From contig NZ_CABHYG010000011.1 of NCBI RefSeq assembly GCF_902170785.1, forward strand, positions 124,001 to 188,000: a stretch of DNA of 64,000 nucleotides, given 5' to 3'. Made by a program: the position numbers and the translations under genes. The notes below the pieces were generated by a model. The model searched no databases, was not told the DNA's origin, and saw only the letters and a program-made list of their open reading frames with translations. The first letter of the stretch is position 1. Each line of letters opens with the position of its first letter. The stretch comes from Yersinia proxima. Lineage in GTDB: Bacteria > Pseudomonadota > Gammaproteobacteria > Enterobacterales > Enterobacteriaceae. Of the stretch, positions 1-7,684 are shown piece by piece.

Positions 1-53
1 CGCTCAAGATAACGGGCCATCCAATAAAGCTCGCTGGCTGTTCGACTTAGCAT
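1..53 (-). CDS. alpha-E domain protein (DUF403), N-terminal fragment
   Basis: Only the first 17 codons lie in the window; the rest runs off the left edge. They read MLSRTASELYWMARYLE, the typical opening of the alpha-E (DUF403) helical family. The ATG overlaps the end of the upstream ATP-grasp gene by 7 bp, which implies translational coupling. In many bacteria these two families are encoded together and are predicted to form part of a peptide-bond-forming system of unknown product. The family call rests on a short but characteristic N-terminus. Confidence 0.75.
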   Translation of the reverse strand, partial: MLSRTASELYWMARYLE

Positions 54-1483
54 GCATCATCCTCCAGTACCCAGGTGTCCTTGGTTCCGCCGCCTTGTGA
101 CGAGTTAACCACTAGCGAACCTTGTGCCAGAGCTACGCGAGTTAACCCACCGGGCACTAAACGGATTTCCGCACCGGATAAAGCAAAGGGGCGCAAATCA
201 ATGTGTCGCGGAGCTAACCCATTGTTCACAAAGGTGGGGCAGGTGGAGAGGGCTAGGGTTTCCTGCGCAATATAGTTTTGTGGTCGCGCCAACAGTAACT
301 GGCGAAATTGCGCAATTTCAGCTTGTGTTGCCGCAGGACCAATTAACATGCCATAGCCCCCGGCACCATGGACTTCTTTCACTACCATCTGCTCAAGATT
401 GGCTAAAACGTAAGAGAGATCAGCTGGTTGACGGCATTGCCAGGTCGGAACGTTCGCCAGAATAGGTTCTTCAGAGAGGTAAAAGCGAATCATTTCCGGC
501 ACATACGGATAGATAGATTTATCATCTGCAACACCAGTACCAATAGCATTGGCTAATACAACCCCACCGGCTCGATAGACGGACAGCAATCCGGGGATCC
601 CCAACATGGAGTCAGGACGGAAAGCCAATGGATCAAGGAAAGCATCGTCAACACGGCGATAGATAACATCAATTTTGCACGGGCCGGCAGTGGTGCGCAT
701 AAATACCGCCCCTTCTTTGACGAACAGATCGGCACTTTCGACCAGTTCGACCCCCATCTGCTGAGCCAGAAAACTGTGCTCAAAGTAAGCGCTGTTAAAG
801 CGCCCAGGGGTTAATACCACCACGGTAGGGTCATTAACCGGTGTGCTTTCGCGCAGGGTTTGCAACAAGTGGGAAGGGTAGCGCTCCACCGGTGCAATGC
901 GCTGTTCGGCGAATAGCTCTGGATAAAGTCGCATCATCATTTTGCGGTTTTCCAGCATATAAGAGACGCCGGATGGGGTGCGCAGGTTATCTTCCAGTAC
1001 GTAATAAAGGCCATCACTATTACGCACCATATCCACGCCAATAATATGTGCGTAGGTGTCTCGGTGCAGGTTCACCCCTTGCATACAGGGTTGATATTGG
1101 TCATTAGCCAGCACTTGCTCGGCCGGAATAATCCCAGCTTTGAGAATATGTTGTTCGTGATAAATATCATGCAGGAATGCATTTAACGCCTGAACTCGCT
1201 GGCGAATACCGCGGTCGAGCATCTGCCATTCACTGGCCGGAATAATGCGCGGCACACTGTCAAACGGGATTAGCCGCTCTGCGCCATCATCGTCACCATA
1301 CACATTAAAGGTAATGCCCACCCGGTGAAACAGCAGCGCAGCCTCTTCGCGTTTGCGCGCAATTGTTAGTTGGTCGGCCTGTTGCAACCATTGCCAGTAG
1401 GCGTCGTAATGGCCTCGATGTTTCCCCTCAGCCAGTAACATTTCATCGAAAAATTGTGGTGTGGAAAGGTCGATGTTCAGCAT
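47..1483 (-). CDS. circularly permuted ATP-grasp protein (DUF404/DUF407)
   Basis: A 478-residue cytosolic protein of the circularly permuted type 2 ATP-grasp family, predicted to ligate a carboxylate to an amine with ATP; the substrate is unknown. Recognisable segments include GVNLHRDTYAHIIGVDMVR, EDNLRTPSGVSYMLENR and KEVHGAGGYGMLIGP (the last resembles an ATP-grasp lysine/glycine segment). I start it at the ATG at 1483, preceded by GAGGTGATA; a longer frame to 1546 lacks a comparable ribosome site and adds an unrelated N-terminus. The alpha-E gene follows with a 7-bp overlap. Function is inferred from the family only. Confidence 0.85.
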   Translation of the reverse strand: MLNIDLSTPQFFDEMLLAEGKHRGHYDAYWQWLQQADQLTIARKREEAALLFHRVGITFNVYGDDDGAERLIPFDSVPRIIPASEWQMLDRGIRQRVQALNAFLHDIYHEQHILKAGIIPAEQVLANDQYQPCMQGVNLHRDTYAHIIGVDMVRNSDGLYYVLEDNLRTPSGVSYMLENRKMMMRLYPELFAEQRIAPVERYPSHLLQTLRESTPVNDPTVVVLTPGRFNSAYFEHSFLAQQMGVELVESADLFVKEGAVFMRTTAGPCKIDVIYRRVDDAFLDPLAFRPDSMLGIPGLLSVYRAGGVVLANAIGTGVADDKSIYPYVPEMIRFYLSEEPILANVPTWQCRQPADLSYVLANLEQMVVKEVHGAGGYGMLIGPAATQAEIAQFRQLLLARPQNYIAQETLALSTCPTFVNNGLAPRHIDLRPFALSGAEIRLVPGGLTRVALAQGSLVVNSSQGGGTKDTWVLEDDAC

Positions 1484-1748
1484 TATCACCTCGCTAACAG
1501 AACAGGCTGTATTTGGGATCACGCATAAACTGTGCCAGCTCTTCAAACCGGCAAAATAGGAGAATTTAGCGCTATTTCAGCACTATTTGAGTGCAATGAT
1601 TGAGCAAGATGCTTTATGACTGAGCAGGATGTTGCTCCGTCTTGCAGATGATGATCTGCAATAGCGCATTGATAAAGTCAGAGAGAAAATAGGGGGGATA
1701 ATAAAAAACGGCCGGTAAGCACCAGCCGTAGACGTAATCACATCAGCA

Positions 1749-2135
1749 TTAGCGACGTACTGCGATAGCTTCGATTTCGATTTTTACATCTTTTGGCAAA
1801 CGGGCAACTTCGACACAAGAGCGGGCAGGGAATGGCGCATTGTGTTCAGTGAAAAAGGCTTCGTAAGTGGCGTTAACGGTACTGAAATCATTCAGATCTT
1901 TCACGAATACCGTGGTTTTCACGATATCGGCAACTTTCAGGCCAGCCGCTTCAACGATAGCTTTCACATTTTCCAGTGATTGGCGCGCCTGAGCGGATAC
2001 GTCATCAGCCACCAGGCCGGTCTTCGGATCAACAGGGATCTGGCCGGAAGTGATGATCATGCTGCCCAGATCGACACCCTGAACATAAGGGCCGATGGCG
2101 GCAGGGGCGAGCTCAGTGCTGATAGTGCGGGACAT
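1749..2135 (-). CDS. ridA: RidA, 2-iminobutanoate/2-iminopropanoate deaminase
   Basis: A 128-residue YjgF/YER057c/UK114 protein, the usual length, that hydrolyses reactive enamine/imine intermediates from PLP enzymes such as threonine dehydratase. Arg105 in the PARSCVEVARLP motif is the residue that binds the substrate carboxylate in the family, and it is present. The start is the ATG at 2135; a longer frame to 2222 runs into ERIC sequence and is not credible. As in E. coli it lies downstream of pyrBI on the same strand, here separated by two ERIC elements. Confidence 0.95.
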   Translation of the reverse strand: MSRTISTELAPAAIGPYVQGVDLGSMIITSGQIPVDPKTGLVADDVSAQARQSLENVKAIVEAAGLKVADIVKTTVFVKDLNDFSTVNATYEAFFTEHNAPFPARSCVEVARLPKDVKIEIEAIAVRR

Positions 2136-2166
2136 GTAGACTCCTGGTTTACGTAATGCGGAAAGG

Positions 2167-2292
<126 letters not shown>

Positions 2293-2394
2293 TTATTTCT
2301 GTATTATAAAGGTGAGTTGAATTACAGCAACCCAAGTGAGTCAAGTTTGCGATGCTCCGCAACGGCGAATATTGCCACTATTGTAAAACTCTTT

Positions 2395-2583
2395 GTACTT
2401 GAAGTCGCAGGGTTGTTAGCTGTGTTCGTTACTCGGCCCGTCCATGGGTCTCGCCTCTGCGAGGCCGCTGCAAGCAGCGTTCAAATCGGTTCCTGACCGA
2501 TTTGTCACCCGAATCACTTACTTGTCGTTGACCTTACATAAATAAGCTCATCGGGATTTCCTTGCTTGCTGCTTACGACACTT
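2395..2583 (-). repeat. ERIC element with internal insertion, abutting the pyrI stop
   Basis: An ERIC whose left part (CTTGAAGTCGCAGGG) is followed by an insertion of about 70 bp containing nested hairpins (GCCTC...GAGGC; AAATCGGT-TCCTG-ACCGATTT at 2483-2503), then the ERIC core TCACCCGAATCACTTACTTG. A second short insertion lies after the core. The right end is degraded and reaches the pyrI stop codon at 2582-2584. Related insertions occur in the copies at 6380 and 55005. Confidence 0.8.
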
Positions 2584-3046
2584 AATCCGCTTGTAGCACG
2601 ACCTGATGGTTGAACTCTTTCTCGCAATATTTGCATTTAAGGTGGATCTCACCTTGTTTAGCCTTCACTTTGAAGCTGGAATCGACTGGTTCATTATGGC
2701 TGATACAGTTGCTATTAGGGCAGGTGAGGACGCCGTCGATATGATCTGGCAAACTGAGTGTCAGCTTTTTCACCACTTCATAATTGTCGATACGGTTGAC
2801 CGTGGCATCGGGGGCATACATGGCCAATTGGTTGGCTTGTTGCTCTGTCAGGAAAGTATTTTCTATTTTAATCAAATCCTTACGACCTGATCGCTTAGAC
2901 GGTAAATTCAACCCGATGGTGATGCGTTGGTCGGTCGCGGTCAGTTTGAACAGCGACAGCAATTTGAACCCGATTTGCGCCGGAATATGGTCAATCACGG
3001 TGCCGCATTTAATTGCTTCAACCTGTAGTTTGTAATCCTGAGTCAT
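2582..3046 (-). CDS. pyrI: aspartate carbamoyltransferase regulatory chain
   Basis: The 154-residue regulatory subunit of aspartate transcarbamoylase. It binds CTP/ATP in its N-terminal domain and holds the catalytic trimers together through a zinc domain. The four zinc cysteines are present as C109, C114, C138 and C141 (CPNSNC...CKYC). I chose the ATG at 3046 with AAGGGG 7 bases upstream; the longer frame would start with TTG six bases earlier. It follows pyrB by 11 bp in one operon controlled by the attenuator at 4181-4207. Confidence 0.97.
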   Translation of the reverse strand: MTQDYKLQVEAIKCGTVIDHIPAQIGFKLLSLFKLTATDQRITIGLNLPSKRSGRKDLIKIENTFLTEQQANQLAMYAPDATVNRIDNYEVVKKLTLSLPDHIDGVLTCPNSNCISHNEPVDSSFKVKAKQGEIHLKCKYCEKEFNHQVVLQAD

Positions 3047-3057
3047 ATTCAATCCCC

Positions 3058-3993
3058 TTAAAGAGCCAATTCTGCGTTTAATACCAATGCCAGCAGCGCC
3101 TGACGTGCAAAAATCCCGTTACCTGCTTGTTGGAAATAGTAAGCGTAAGGAGTTTTATCAACATCAGTCGTGATTTCATCGATACGCGGCAGCGGGTGTA
3201 GCACTTTGAGATTATCTTGTGCACCATTTAAATCAGCCGCGCGCAGGACAAACTGTGCTTTGACGTTGGCATATTCTGATGGGTCAAGACGCTCTTTTTG
3301 CACGCGGGTCATGTAGAGAATATCCAGCTCTGGCACTACTTCTTCAATACTGTCGTGCAGGCTGTATTCGATGCCTTTTTCTTCCAACATTTCAAGAATA
3401 TAAGCTGGCATTGCTAATGCATCTGGGGCGATAAAGAAGAAGCGATTGCCGTCAAATTTCGCCAATGCTTGCGTCAGTGAATGCACGGTGCGGCCATATT
3501 TTAGGTCACCGACCATGGCGATATTAATATTATCCAGTCGGCCTTGAGTTTCCTGAATGGTGAATAAATCGAGCAGTGTTTGAGTTGGATGCTGGTTGGC
3601 ACCATCACCGGCATTAACTACCGGTACATTGCCGGAGAACTGGGTGGCGAGGCGTGCAGCCCCTTCTTGTGGATGGCGCATGACAATGGCATCGACATAG
3701 GTGCTGATGACTGACACGGTATCAGCTAGTGTTTCACCTTTCTTACCCAACGAGGTGTTGCTGCTATCAGAAAAACCGACGACTGATGCGCCAAGGCGAT
3801 GAATTGAGGTTTCAAACGACAAACGGGTGCGGGTTGAGGCTTCGAAAAAGCAACTGGCGATCACTTTGTGTTTTAACAGCTCGGGTTGCGGATGGCTTTT
3901 CAAACTGGCGGCGGTACGCAGTACCAGTTCCAGTTCCTCGCGACATAAGTCGTTAATTGAGATGATGTGCTTGTGATACAACGGGTTGACCAT
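3058..3993 (-). CDS. pyrB: aspartate carbamoyltransferase catalytic chain
   Basis: The 311-residue catalytic subunit that joins carbamoyl phosphate and aspartate, the committed step of de novo pyrimidine synthesis. The carbamoyl-phosphate motif STRTR is at residues 53-57, the mobile-loop lysines at 84-85 (GKKGE), and the HPTQ and HPLPR active-site segments are intact. The start at 3993 has a GAGGAG ribosome site. Unusually, a complete ERIC repeat separates the leader attenuator from pyrB, ending 16 bp before the start codon. Confidence 0.98.
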   Translation of the reverse strand: MVNPLYHKHIISINDLCREELELVLRTAASLKSHPQPELLKHKVIASCFFEASTRTRLSFETSIHRLGASVVGFSDSSNTSLGKKGETLADTVSVISTYVDAIVMRHPQEGAARLATQFSGNVPVVNAGDGANQHPTQTLLDLFTIQETQGRLDNINIAMVGDLKYGRTVHSLTQALAKFDGNRFFFIAPDALAMPAYILEMLEEKGIEYSLHDSIEEVVPELDILYMTRVQKERLDPSEYANVKAQFVLRAADLNGAQDNLKVLHPLPRIDEITTDVDKTPYAYYFQQAGNGIFARQALLALVLNAELAL

Positions 3994-4008
3994 TTTCGCT
4001 CTCCTCTA

Positions 4009-4137
4009 TGACCCGTCATATTTCAAGCTGCATGTGCGTTGGCTGCTTTCGCTCACCCCAGTCACTTACTTGTGTAAGCTCCTGGGGATTTGCTCAGTTG
4101 CCGCCTTCCTGCAACTCGAATTATTTAGGGTATATAT
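4009..4137 (-). repeat. ERIC element between the pyrBI attenuator and pyrB
   Basis: A near-canonical ERIC: GACCCGTCATATTTCAAGCTGC at one end, the CTCACCCCAGTCACTTACTT/TAAGCTCCTGGGGAT core, and ATTATTTAGGGTATAT at the other. Because it lies downstream of the attenuator and upstream of pyrB, it is transcribed as part of the pyrBI 5' leader and must place a long hairpin close to the pyrB ribosome site. Confidence 0.92.
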
Positions 4138-4180
4138 TTTTAATTAGTGATAATGCTTAATCTGGCTCCGATCGGCAGAC

Positions 4181-4207
4181 AAAAAAAAGCCCCTCAATGA
4201 GGGGCCT
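4181..4207 (-). terminator. pyrBI attenuator
   Basis: On the minus strand a GCCCCTC/GAGGGGC hairpin (7 bp, 3-base loop) is followed by eight T residues at 4188-4181. It lies at the end of the pyrL leader ORF, whose stop codon nearly overlaps the stem. This is the layout of UTP-sensitive attenuation at pyrBI: low UTP stalls RNA polymerase, the translating ribosome catches up, and the terminator hairpin cannot form. Confidence 0.93.
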
Positions 4208-4208
4208 T

Positions 4209-4340
4209 TCAGGATCGGTTTAGCAACGGGAGAAAGAATGGCAATTGGCTGCCTGCTAGCAGTCTATTTTGTCGACCATAGATAGGGTCATTTTCAACAA
4301 AACGACGATGTTTAGCTAAATCCAAGCGGCTTTTCATCAT
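4209..4340 (-). CDS. pyrL: pyrBI operon leader peptide
   Basis: A 43-codon leader ORF starting ATGATG at 4340 after GGGAGAA. E. coli PyrL is 44 residues. The C-terminal part QLPFFLPLLNRS is encoded by a pyrimidine-rich stretch just before the attenuator, where transcription pausing depends on UTP. The sequence itself is poorly conserved, as expected for a leader peptide whose translation matters more than its product. Either of the two adjacent ATGs could be used. Confidence 0.88.
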   Translation of the reverse strand: MMKSRLDLAKHRRFVENDPIYGRQNRLLAGSQLPFFLPLLNRS

Positions 4341-4362
4341 TTCTCCCGGCAAATTGTGGCGA

Positions 4363-4390
4363 ATTATACTCGCGTGGGATTTCTCTGCAA
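4363..4390 (-). promoter_or_regulatory. pyrBI promoter
   Basis: On the minus strand TTGCAG (4390-4385) and a perfect TATAAT (4368-4363) are 16 bp apart. Transcription would start near 4356, about 16 bases before the pyrL start codon. No other promoter of this quality lies upstream of the leader. Confidence 0.7.
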
Positions 4391-4519
4391 GAGGGGAAAG
4401 CCGCATTTTTTATGATTAGCAAACGATTACCCAGTACATTTTGATTTCAAATATCTTAAGTTGGGTAACGTTTGTTTAGATGTGATTTGTTCAGTGATTG
4501 GTTTGGTTGTTGATGCTGT

Positions 4520-4581
4520 GGATCATCTTTCGGTTGTTATGATTAATTCGGTTGTTCATGCATTGGATCATCTTTCGGTTG
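4520..4581 (+). repeat. left border repeats of the 4.5-5.2 kb element
   Basis: The AT-rich stretch holds two copies of GGATCATCTTTCGGTTG (4520-4536 and 4565-4581, 45 bp apart) and a third TTCGGTTG at 4547-4554. All three TTCGGTTG words point rightward, toward the GC-rich core. Their complements recur four times on the other side of the core. Confidence 0.75.
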
Positions 4582-4609
4582 ATAGTCGTTCAGTTATTAC
4601 CTTACCTCT

Positions 4610-5075
4610 GCGGCCTCAACCGAGCAGGAGGGCAGGCCGACCCTCCTGCACCTGCGGTTTGCGCGAAATATTACTGCTATTCGCAGTCCCCTCCGGCAGC
4701 CGTTGGCCTTATCGAGCCAGCGCGAGTCGCTTCCTGCTCCAGCGCGCTTTTCGCCGCCGTCCATGGCGGCTCACTCGGGCCATCGTCTTTGTCGGTAATA
4801 TTCCTGATTGCGCTCAAGGTCAAAAGAGAAAATCAAAACCATTGTTTTGACCTTGAAATTAAAAGCACATTTGAGCCGCCGAATGAAGAATGGAGCAAGG
4901 GAAATCCGCCATGGACGGCGGATTTAGGCGTCATGAGCAGGGACGCGAATAAAGCCGTCCCGTCAGCGAAATGATGAGTGAGGGAACCCACGAAGTGGGC
5001 AAGCGATACGTGCGAAAGCGCGGGATTCCACAAGGGGGCCGCTGCCCCCTTTGGCGGTTGGTGCATCGGAGATTA
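4610..5075. repeat. hairpin-rich structured element of unknown family
   Basis: A GC-rich block of about 465 bp with no convincing gene, located between the pyrL promoter and npr. It contains many perfect short hairpins: GCAGGAGGG/CCCTCCTGC (4624-4649), ACTGC/GCAGT (4673-4687), GCCGCC-GTCCAT-GGCGGC (4753-4770), CAAGGTCAAAA/TTTTGACCTTG (4815-4855), AATCCGCC/GGCGGATT (4903-4924), GGGACG/CGTCCC (4940-4961), CCCAC-GAA-GTGGG (4987-4999), CGTGC-GAAA-GCGCG (5009-5022) and AAGGGGGC-CGCT-GCCCCCTT (5032-5051). The GAAA tetraloop and closely packed stems suggest a structured RNA or a folded mobile repeat. A 16-bp inverted match links 4754-4769 with 4906-4921. A 77-codon ORF on the minus strand (4833-5066) crosses five of these stems and is probably not a gene. 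Confidence 0.6.
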
Positions 5076-5080
5076 AGTGA

Positions 5081-5199
5081 GCAATGAAATTCTAACAACC
5101 GAAGCGGATCATCTAATCAGGCATCAACCGAAATCTGATCGTATGCTGGCAATGAAATTCTAACAACCGAACCTATCATCTAATCAGACATCAACCGAA
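5081..5199 (-). repeat. right border tandem repeats of the 4.5-5.2 kb element
   Basis: Two tandem units with a 68-bp period, beginning at 5081 and 5149, each starting GCAATGAAATTCTAACAACC and continuing with ATCATCTAATCAG and CATCAACCGAA. CAACCGAA, the complement of the left-border word TTCGGTTG, occurs at 5096, 5125, 5164 and 5192. The element is therefore bounded by clusters of short repeats that face each other. Confidence 0.75.
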
Positions 5200-5237
5200 C
5201 CGGATCAGCTAATCAACTAAACCACAAAAATAAAAAC

Positions 5238-5510
5238 TTAATCCTCATCAAACCCCGAATTAAACAGTTCAATCACCGCTGCCAGAGCCTGAATCTCATC
5301 AGGCCCGGTAGCTTCAACCTCAATCTGGCGGCCTTTGGCAGAATCAAGCATCAGCAGTGCAATCACACTGCTGGCTTCGGCCTCGGTGCCACTGTCATTA
5401 CGTAACATCACTTCTGCATCAAAACTCTGAACCAGCTCGAACAATTTCATTGCGGGTCTGGCGTGCATTCCCAACTTGTTTTTGATCTCAACGGTTTGTT
5501 TGACAGTCAT
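5238..5510 (-). CDS. ptsO: phosphocarrier protein NPr of the nitrogen PTS
   Basis: A 90-residue HPr-like protein (also called npr) that passes phosphate from EI-Ntr to EIIA-Ntr (PtsN). The phosphorylated histidine is His16 in the GMHARPA motif. It begins immediately after the rapZ stop codon and closes the rpoN-hpf-ptsN-rapZ-npr cluster. The nitrogen PTS links nitrogen state to potassium transport and sigma-54 related regulation. Confidence 0.97.
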   Translation of the reverse strand: MTVKQTVEIKNKLGMHARPAMKLFELVQSFDAEVMLRNDSGTEAEASSVIALLMLDSAKGRQIEVEATGPDEIQALAAVIELFNSGFDED

Positions 5511-6362
5511 TTATTTACGTTTTTCCAGAGTACGATGACGTGATTGGACGTTCTTGCCGCGGGCGCGGAAATAATCGGCCAATTGTTCAGCAACATAGAC
5601 TGAGCGGTGCTTACCGCCGGTACACCCAATAGCTACCGTCAGATAACTACGGTTATTGGTTTCCAGCATCGGCAGCCACAGTTCCAGATAACTGCGGGTC
5701 TGATAAATAAAGTTATGCACTTCAGTATGGCGATCAAGGAAGGATATCACCGGCTTATCCAGGCCTGTCATTGGACGTAATTTAGGGTCCCAATGCGGGT
5801 TTGGCAGGAAGCGCACGTCGAAGACATAATCCGCATCAATAGGAATGCCGTGTTTAAATCCGAAGGACTCAAACACCATAGTCAACTCGCGCTCACGTTT
5901 ACCTAGCAGGCGGGTACGGAGCATCTCAGCCAGTTCATGCACTGACATTTCAGAGGTATCAATAATCAAGTCAGCCCTTGAGCGCAAAGGCTCTAGCAGG
6001 TCGCTTTCTTCATCGATAGCACTTTCTAATGACAAATTTTTAGTCGACAGCGGATGCAGGCGACGGGTATCACTGTAACGACGAATCAGGGTATTACGGT
6101 CTGCATCCAAAAACAGCAATTGTGGTGAAAAGCTGTCTGGCAGTTGAGTCATGGCATGTTCAAATACCTCGGGAGACTCAGGCATATTGCGCACATCTAT
6201 ACTCACTGCGGCGGAGATATTCCTATCGGCAAGTGTACTTGCCAATTGTGGCAACAGAACCACGGGCAAGTTATCGACACAATAAAAGCCCATATCTTCC
6301 AATGCGCGCAAAGCAACAGACTTCCCTGAACCGGAACGGCCGCTGACAATCATCAGCACCAT
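5511..6362 (-). CDS. rapZ: RNase adapter protein RapZ
   Basis: A 283-residue protein that binds GlcN6P and presents the sRNA GlmZ to RNase E, tuning GlmS synthesis in cell-wall precursor supply. The N-terminal Walker A motif GRSGSGKS is at residues 8-15, and the C-terminal RNA-binding domain has the [10 protein letters not shown] loop. The length matches E. coli RapZ (284). An ERIC with internal insertion lies 17 bp upstream of its start, between ptsN and rapZ. Confidence 0.97.
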   Translation of the reverse strand: MVLMIVSGRSGSGKSVALRALEDMGFYCVDNLPVVLLPQLASTLADRNISAAVSIDVRNMPESPEVFEHAMTQLPDSFSPQLLFLDADRNTLIRRYSDTRRLHPLSTKNLSLESAIDEESDLLEPLRSRADLIIDTSEMSVHELAEMLRTRLLGKRERELTMVFESFGFKHGIPIDADYVFDVRFLPNPHWDPKLRPMTGLDKPVISFLDRHTEVHNFIYQTRSYLELWLPMLETNNRSYLTVAIGCTGGKHRSVYVAEQLADYFRARGKNVQSRHRTLEKRK

Positions 6363-6379
6363 GTGAGTGACTCCCCTTT

Positions 6380-6588
6380 AGACCCGTCATCTTTCAAGCT
6401 ACAGGTGCATTGGCTGCTTGTGCTACTTGGCCCGTCCATGGGCCTCGCTTCTGCGAGGCCGCTGCAAGCGGCGTTCAAACCTGCTCTGGGCAGATTTGTC
6501 ACCCGAATCACTTACCTGTGTAAGCTCCTCGGGGTTCTCTTCTTTGCCGCCTTCCTGAATCTTGAAATCTATTGGGCTATATATTAGA
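6380..6588 (-). repeat. ERIC element with internal insertion, ptsN-rapZ gap
   Basis: Starts AGACCCGTCATCTTTCAAGC and ends GAAATCTATTGGGCTATAT. It carries the same type of insertion as the copy at 2395: GGCCC-GTCCAT-GGGCC, GCCTCGC/GCGAGGC and AAACCTGC-TCTGG-GCAGATTT (6477-6497), inserted before the core TCACCCGAATCACTTACC. It lies inside a presumed operon, so it would be transcribed with ptsN and rapZ. The 293-bp gap holds little else. Confidence 0.88.
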
Positions 6589-6655
6589 ACCCTGTATTCC
6601 GGCTACAGGAGCCGGACATAGTAAATAAAACAGACGTTACTTGCCTGACCTGTGG

Positions 6656-7138
6656 TTACGCTGTTTCTGGTGGTAATTCAGTAATGATTTGATAAAGCTC
6701 ATCATCACTTTGCGCCATTCGTAAACGGCGGCACACTGTTTTATCAGCTAATCGCTTGGCCACTAAAGACAAAGTGTGTAAGTGAGTTTTACATTGATCT
6801 GCTGGAACCAACAAGGCAAATAATAGATCAACCGGTTGGTTATCAATAGCATCGAAAGCAATAGGTTGTTCCAGGCGGATAAATACACCAACAGCGCGCA
6901 GTGTATCTTCCTCCAGCTTGCCATGAGGTATCGCGATGCCACTACCAATGCCGGTACTGCCCATGCGTTCGCGGGTTAACACAGCATCGAAAACGACCTG
7001 TGACGGTAGGTTAAGCTGCTTGGCAGCTAACTCGCTGATAATTTCCAAAGCCCGTTTTTTACTTGAGCAATGTACGGAGCTTTTGGTGCACTCGATATTT
7101 AATACCGAGCTTAATTGCAATGCTGGATCGTTGATCAT
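6656..7138 (-). CDS. ptsN: nitrogen regulatory EIIA protein PtsN
   Basis: An EIIA(Ntr) protein of 160 residues from the ATG at 7138, or 164 from a GTG at 7150. It accepts phosphate from NPr at the histidine in AIPHGKLE (H72 with the shorter start). Unphosphorylated PtsN acts on K+ transport (TrkA, KdpD) in E. coli. Neither start has a strong ribosome site; the ATG is preferred because the extra four residues (MKDE) are not conserved. It lies between hpf and rapZ, with ERIC copies on both sides. Confidence 0.95.
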   Translation of the reverse strand: MINDPALQLSSVLNIECTKSSVHCSSKKRALEIISELAAKQLNLPSQVVFDAVLTRERMGSTGIGSGIAIPHGKLEEDTLRAVGVFIRLEQPIAFDAIDNQPVDLLFALLVPADQCKTHLHTLSLVAKRLADKTVCRRLRMAQSDDELYQIITELPPETA

Positions 7139-7231
7139 TTCATCTTTCACTTAAGCGCTGTTTTACGCCTGATGCCAGCGGAATATTCTGCTGGCATCAG
7201 GTTATGTAGCGAGTGTAGAACCTTTGCTGTC

Positions 7232-7357
7232 TACCAGTCATACTTCAAGCCGCATGTGCGTTGACTGCCCTCGTTCACCTCAGTCACTTACTGGTGTAAG
7301 CTTCTGAGGATTCGCTCAGTTGCCGCCTTCATGCAACTCGAATTATCTAGGGTATAT
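7232..7357 (-). repeat. ERIC element, hpf-ptsN gap
   Basis: Starts CCAGTCATACTTCAAGCC and ends AATTATCTAGGGTATAT, with the core CACCTCAGTCACTTACTGGTG/TAAGCTTCTGAGGATTC. The substitutions in the two core arms compensate each other (CCTCAG with CTGAGG). It ends 17 bp from the hpf stop codon. Confidence 0.9.
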
Positions 7358-7373
7358 AACAGCAACAAGGCTC

Positions 7374-7661
7374 CTAATGTTGTTTCAATTTATCTTTGTG
7401 TTTGTTCAACTGGCGGGCCAGTTTATCAACCAAAATATCGATTGCGGCGTACATATCTTCCTGCTCTGAGCTTGCGTGCAACTCGCCTCCATTCACATGT
7501 ACCGTGGCTTCTGCAATTTGTTTTACTTTTTCGACACTTAAAACCACATATACTTGATTAATGCGATCAAAATATTGCTCAAGTTTGGCAAATTTAGTGG
7601 TAACAAACTCGCGTAATGCTTCGGTTATTTCGACATGATGTCCGGTAATATTGAGTTGCAT
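7374..7661 (-). CDS. hpf: ribosome hibernation promoting factor HPF
   Basis: A 95-residue short HPF. It binds the 30S subunit decoding region in stationary phase and stabilises 100S ribosome dimers. The beta-alpha-beta-beta-beta-alpha fold is suggested by MQLNITGHHVEITEAL at the N-terminus and the C-terminal helix DILVDKLARQLNKHKDK. It lies 23 bp downstream of rpoN, the order seen in E. coli. Confidence 0.97.
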   Translation of the reverse strand: MQLNITGHHVEITEALREFVTTKFAKLEQYFDRINQVYVVLSVEKVKQIAEATVHVNGGELHASSEQEDMYAAIDILVDKLARQLNKHKDKLKQH

Positions 7662-7684
7662 AGTGTCTTCCTTCTCAGTTCAGG

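Noticed and set aside
4461-4974. Two overlapping plus-strand ORFs (129 and 140 codons) across the same element
   Set aside because: They cross both AT-rich borders and the hairpin core, with proline/arginine-rich translations typical of noncoding GC-rich DNA and no recognisable domain.
4833-5066. 77-codon ORF on the minus strand inside the structured element
   Set aside because: It runs through five strong hairpins, has no convincing ribosome site and its composition is explained by the GC-rich repeat. Homologous ORFs in other genomes would most likely be further copies of the repeat.
4610-5075. The structured element considered as a retron or group II intron remnant
   Set aside because: No reverse transcriptase gene, no recognisable domain V, and no msr/msd layout could be traced; the idea is not supported by the sequence.
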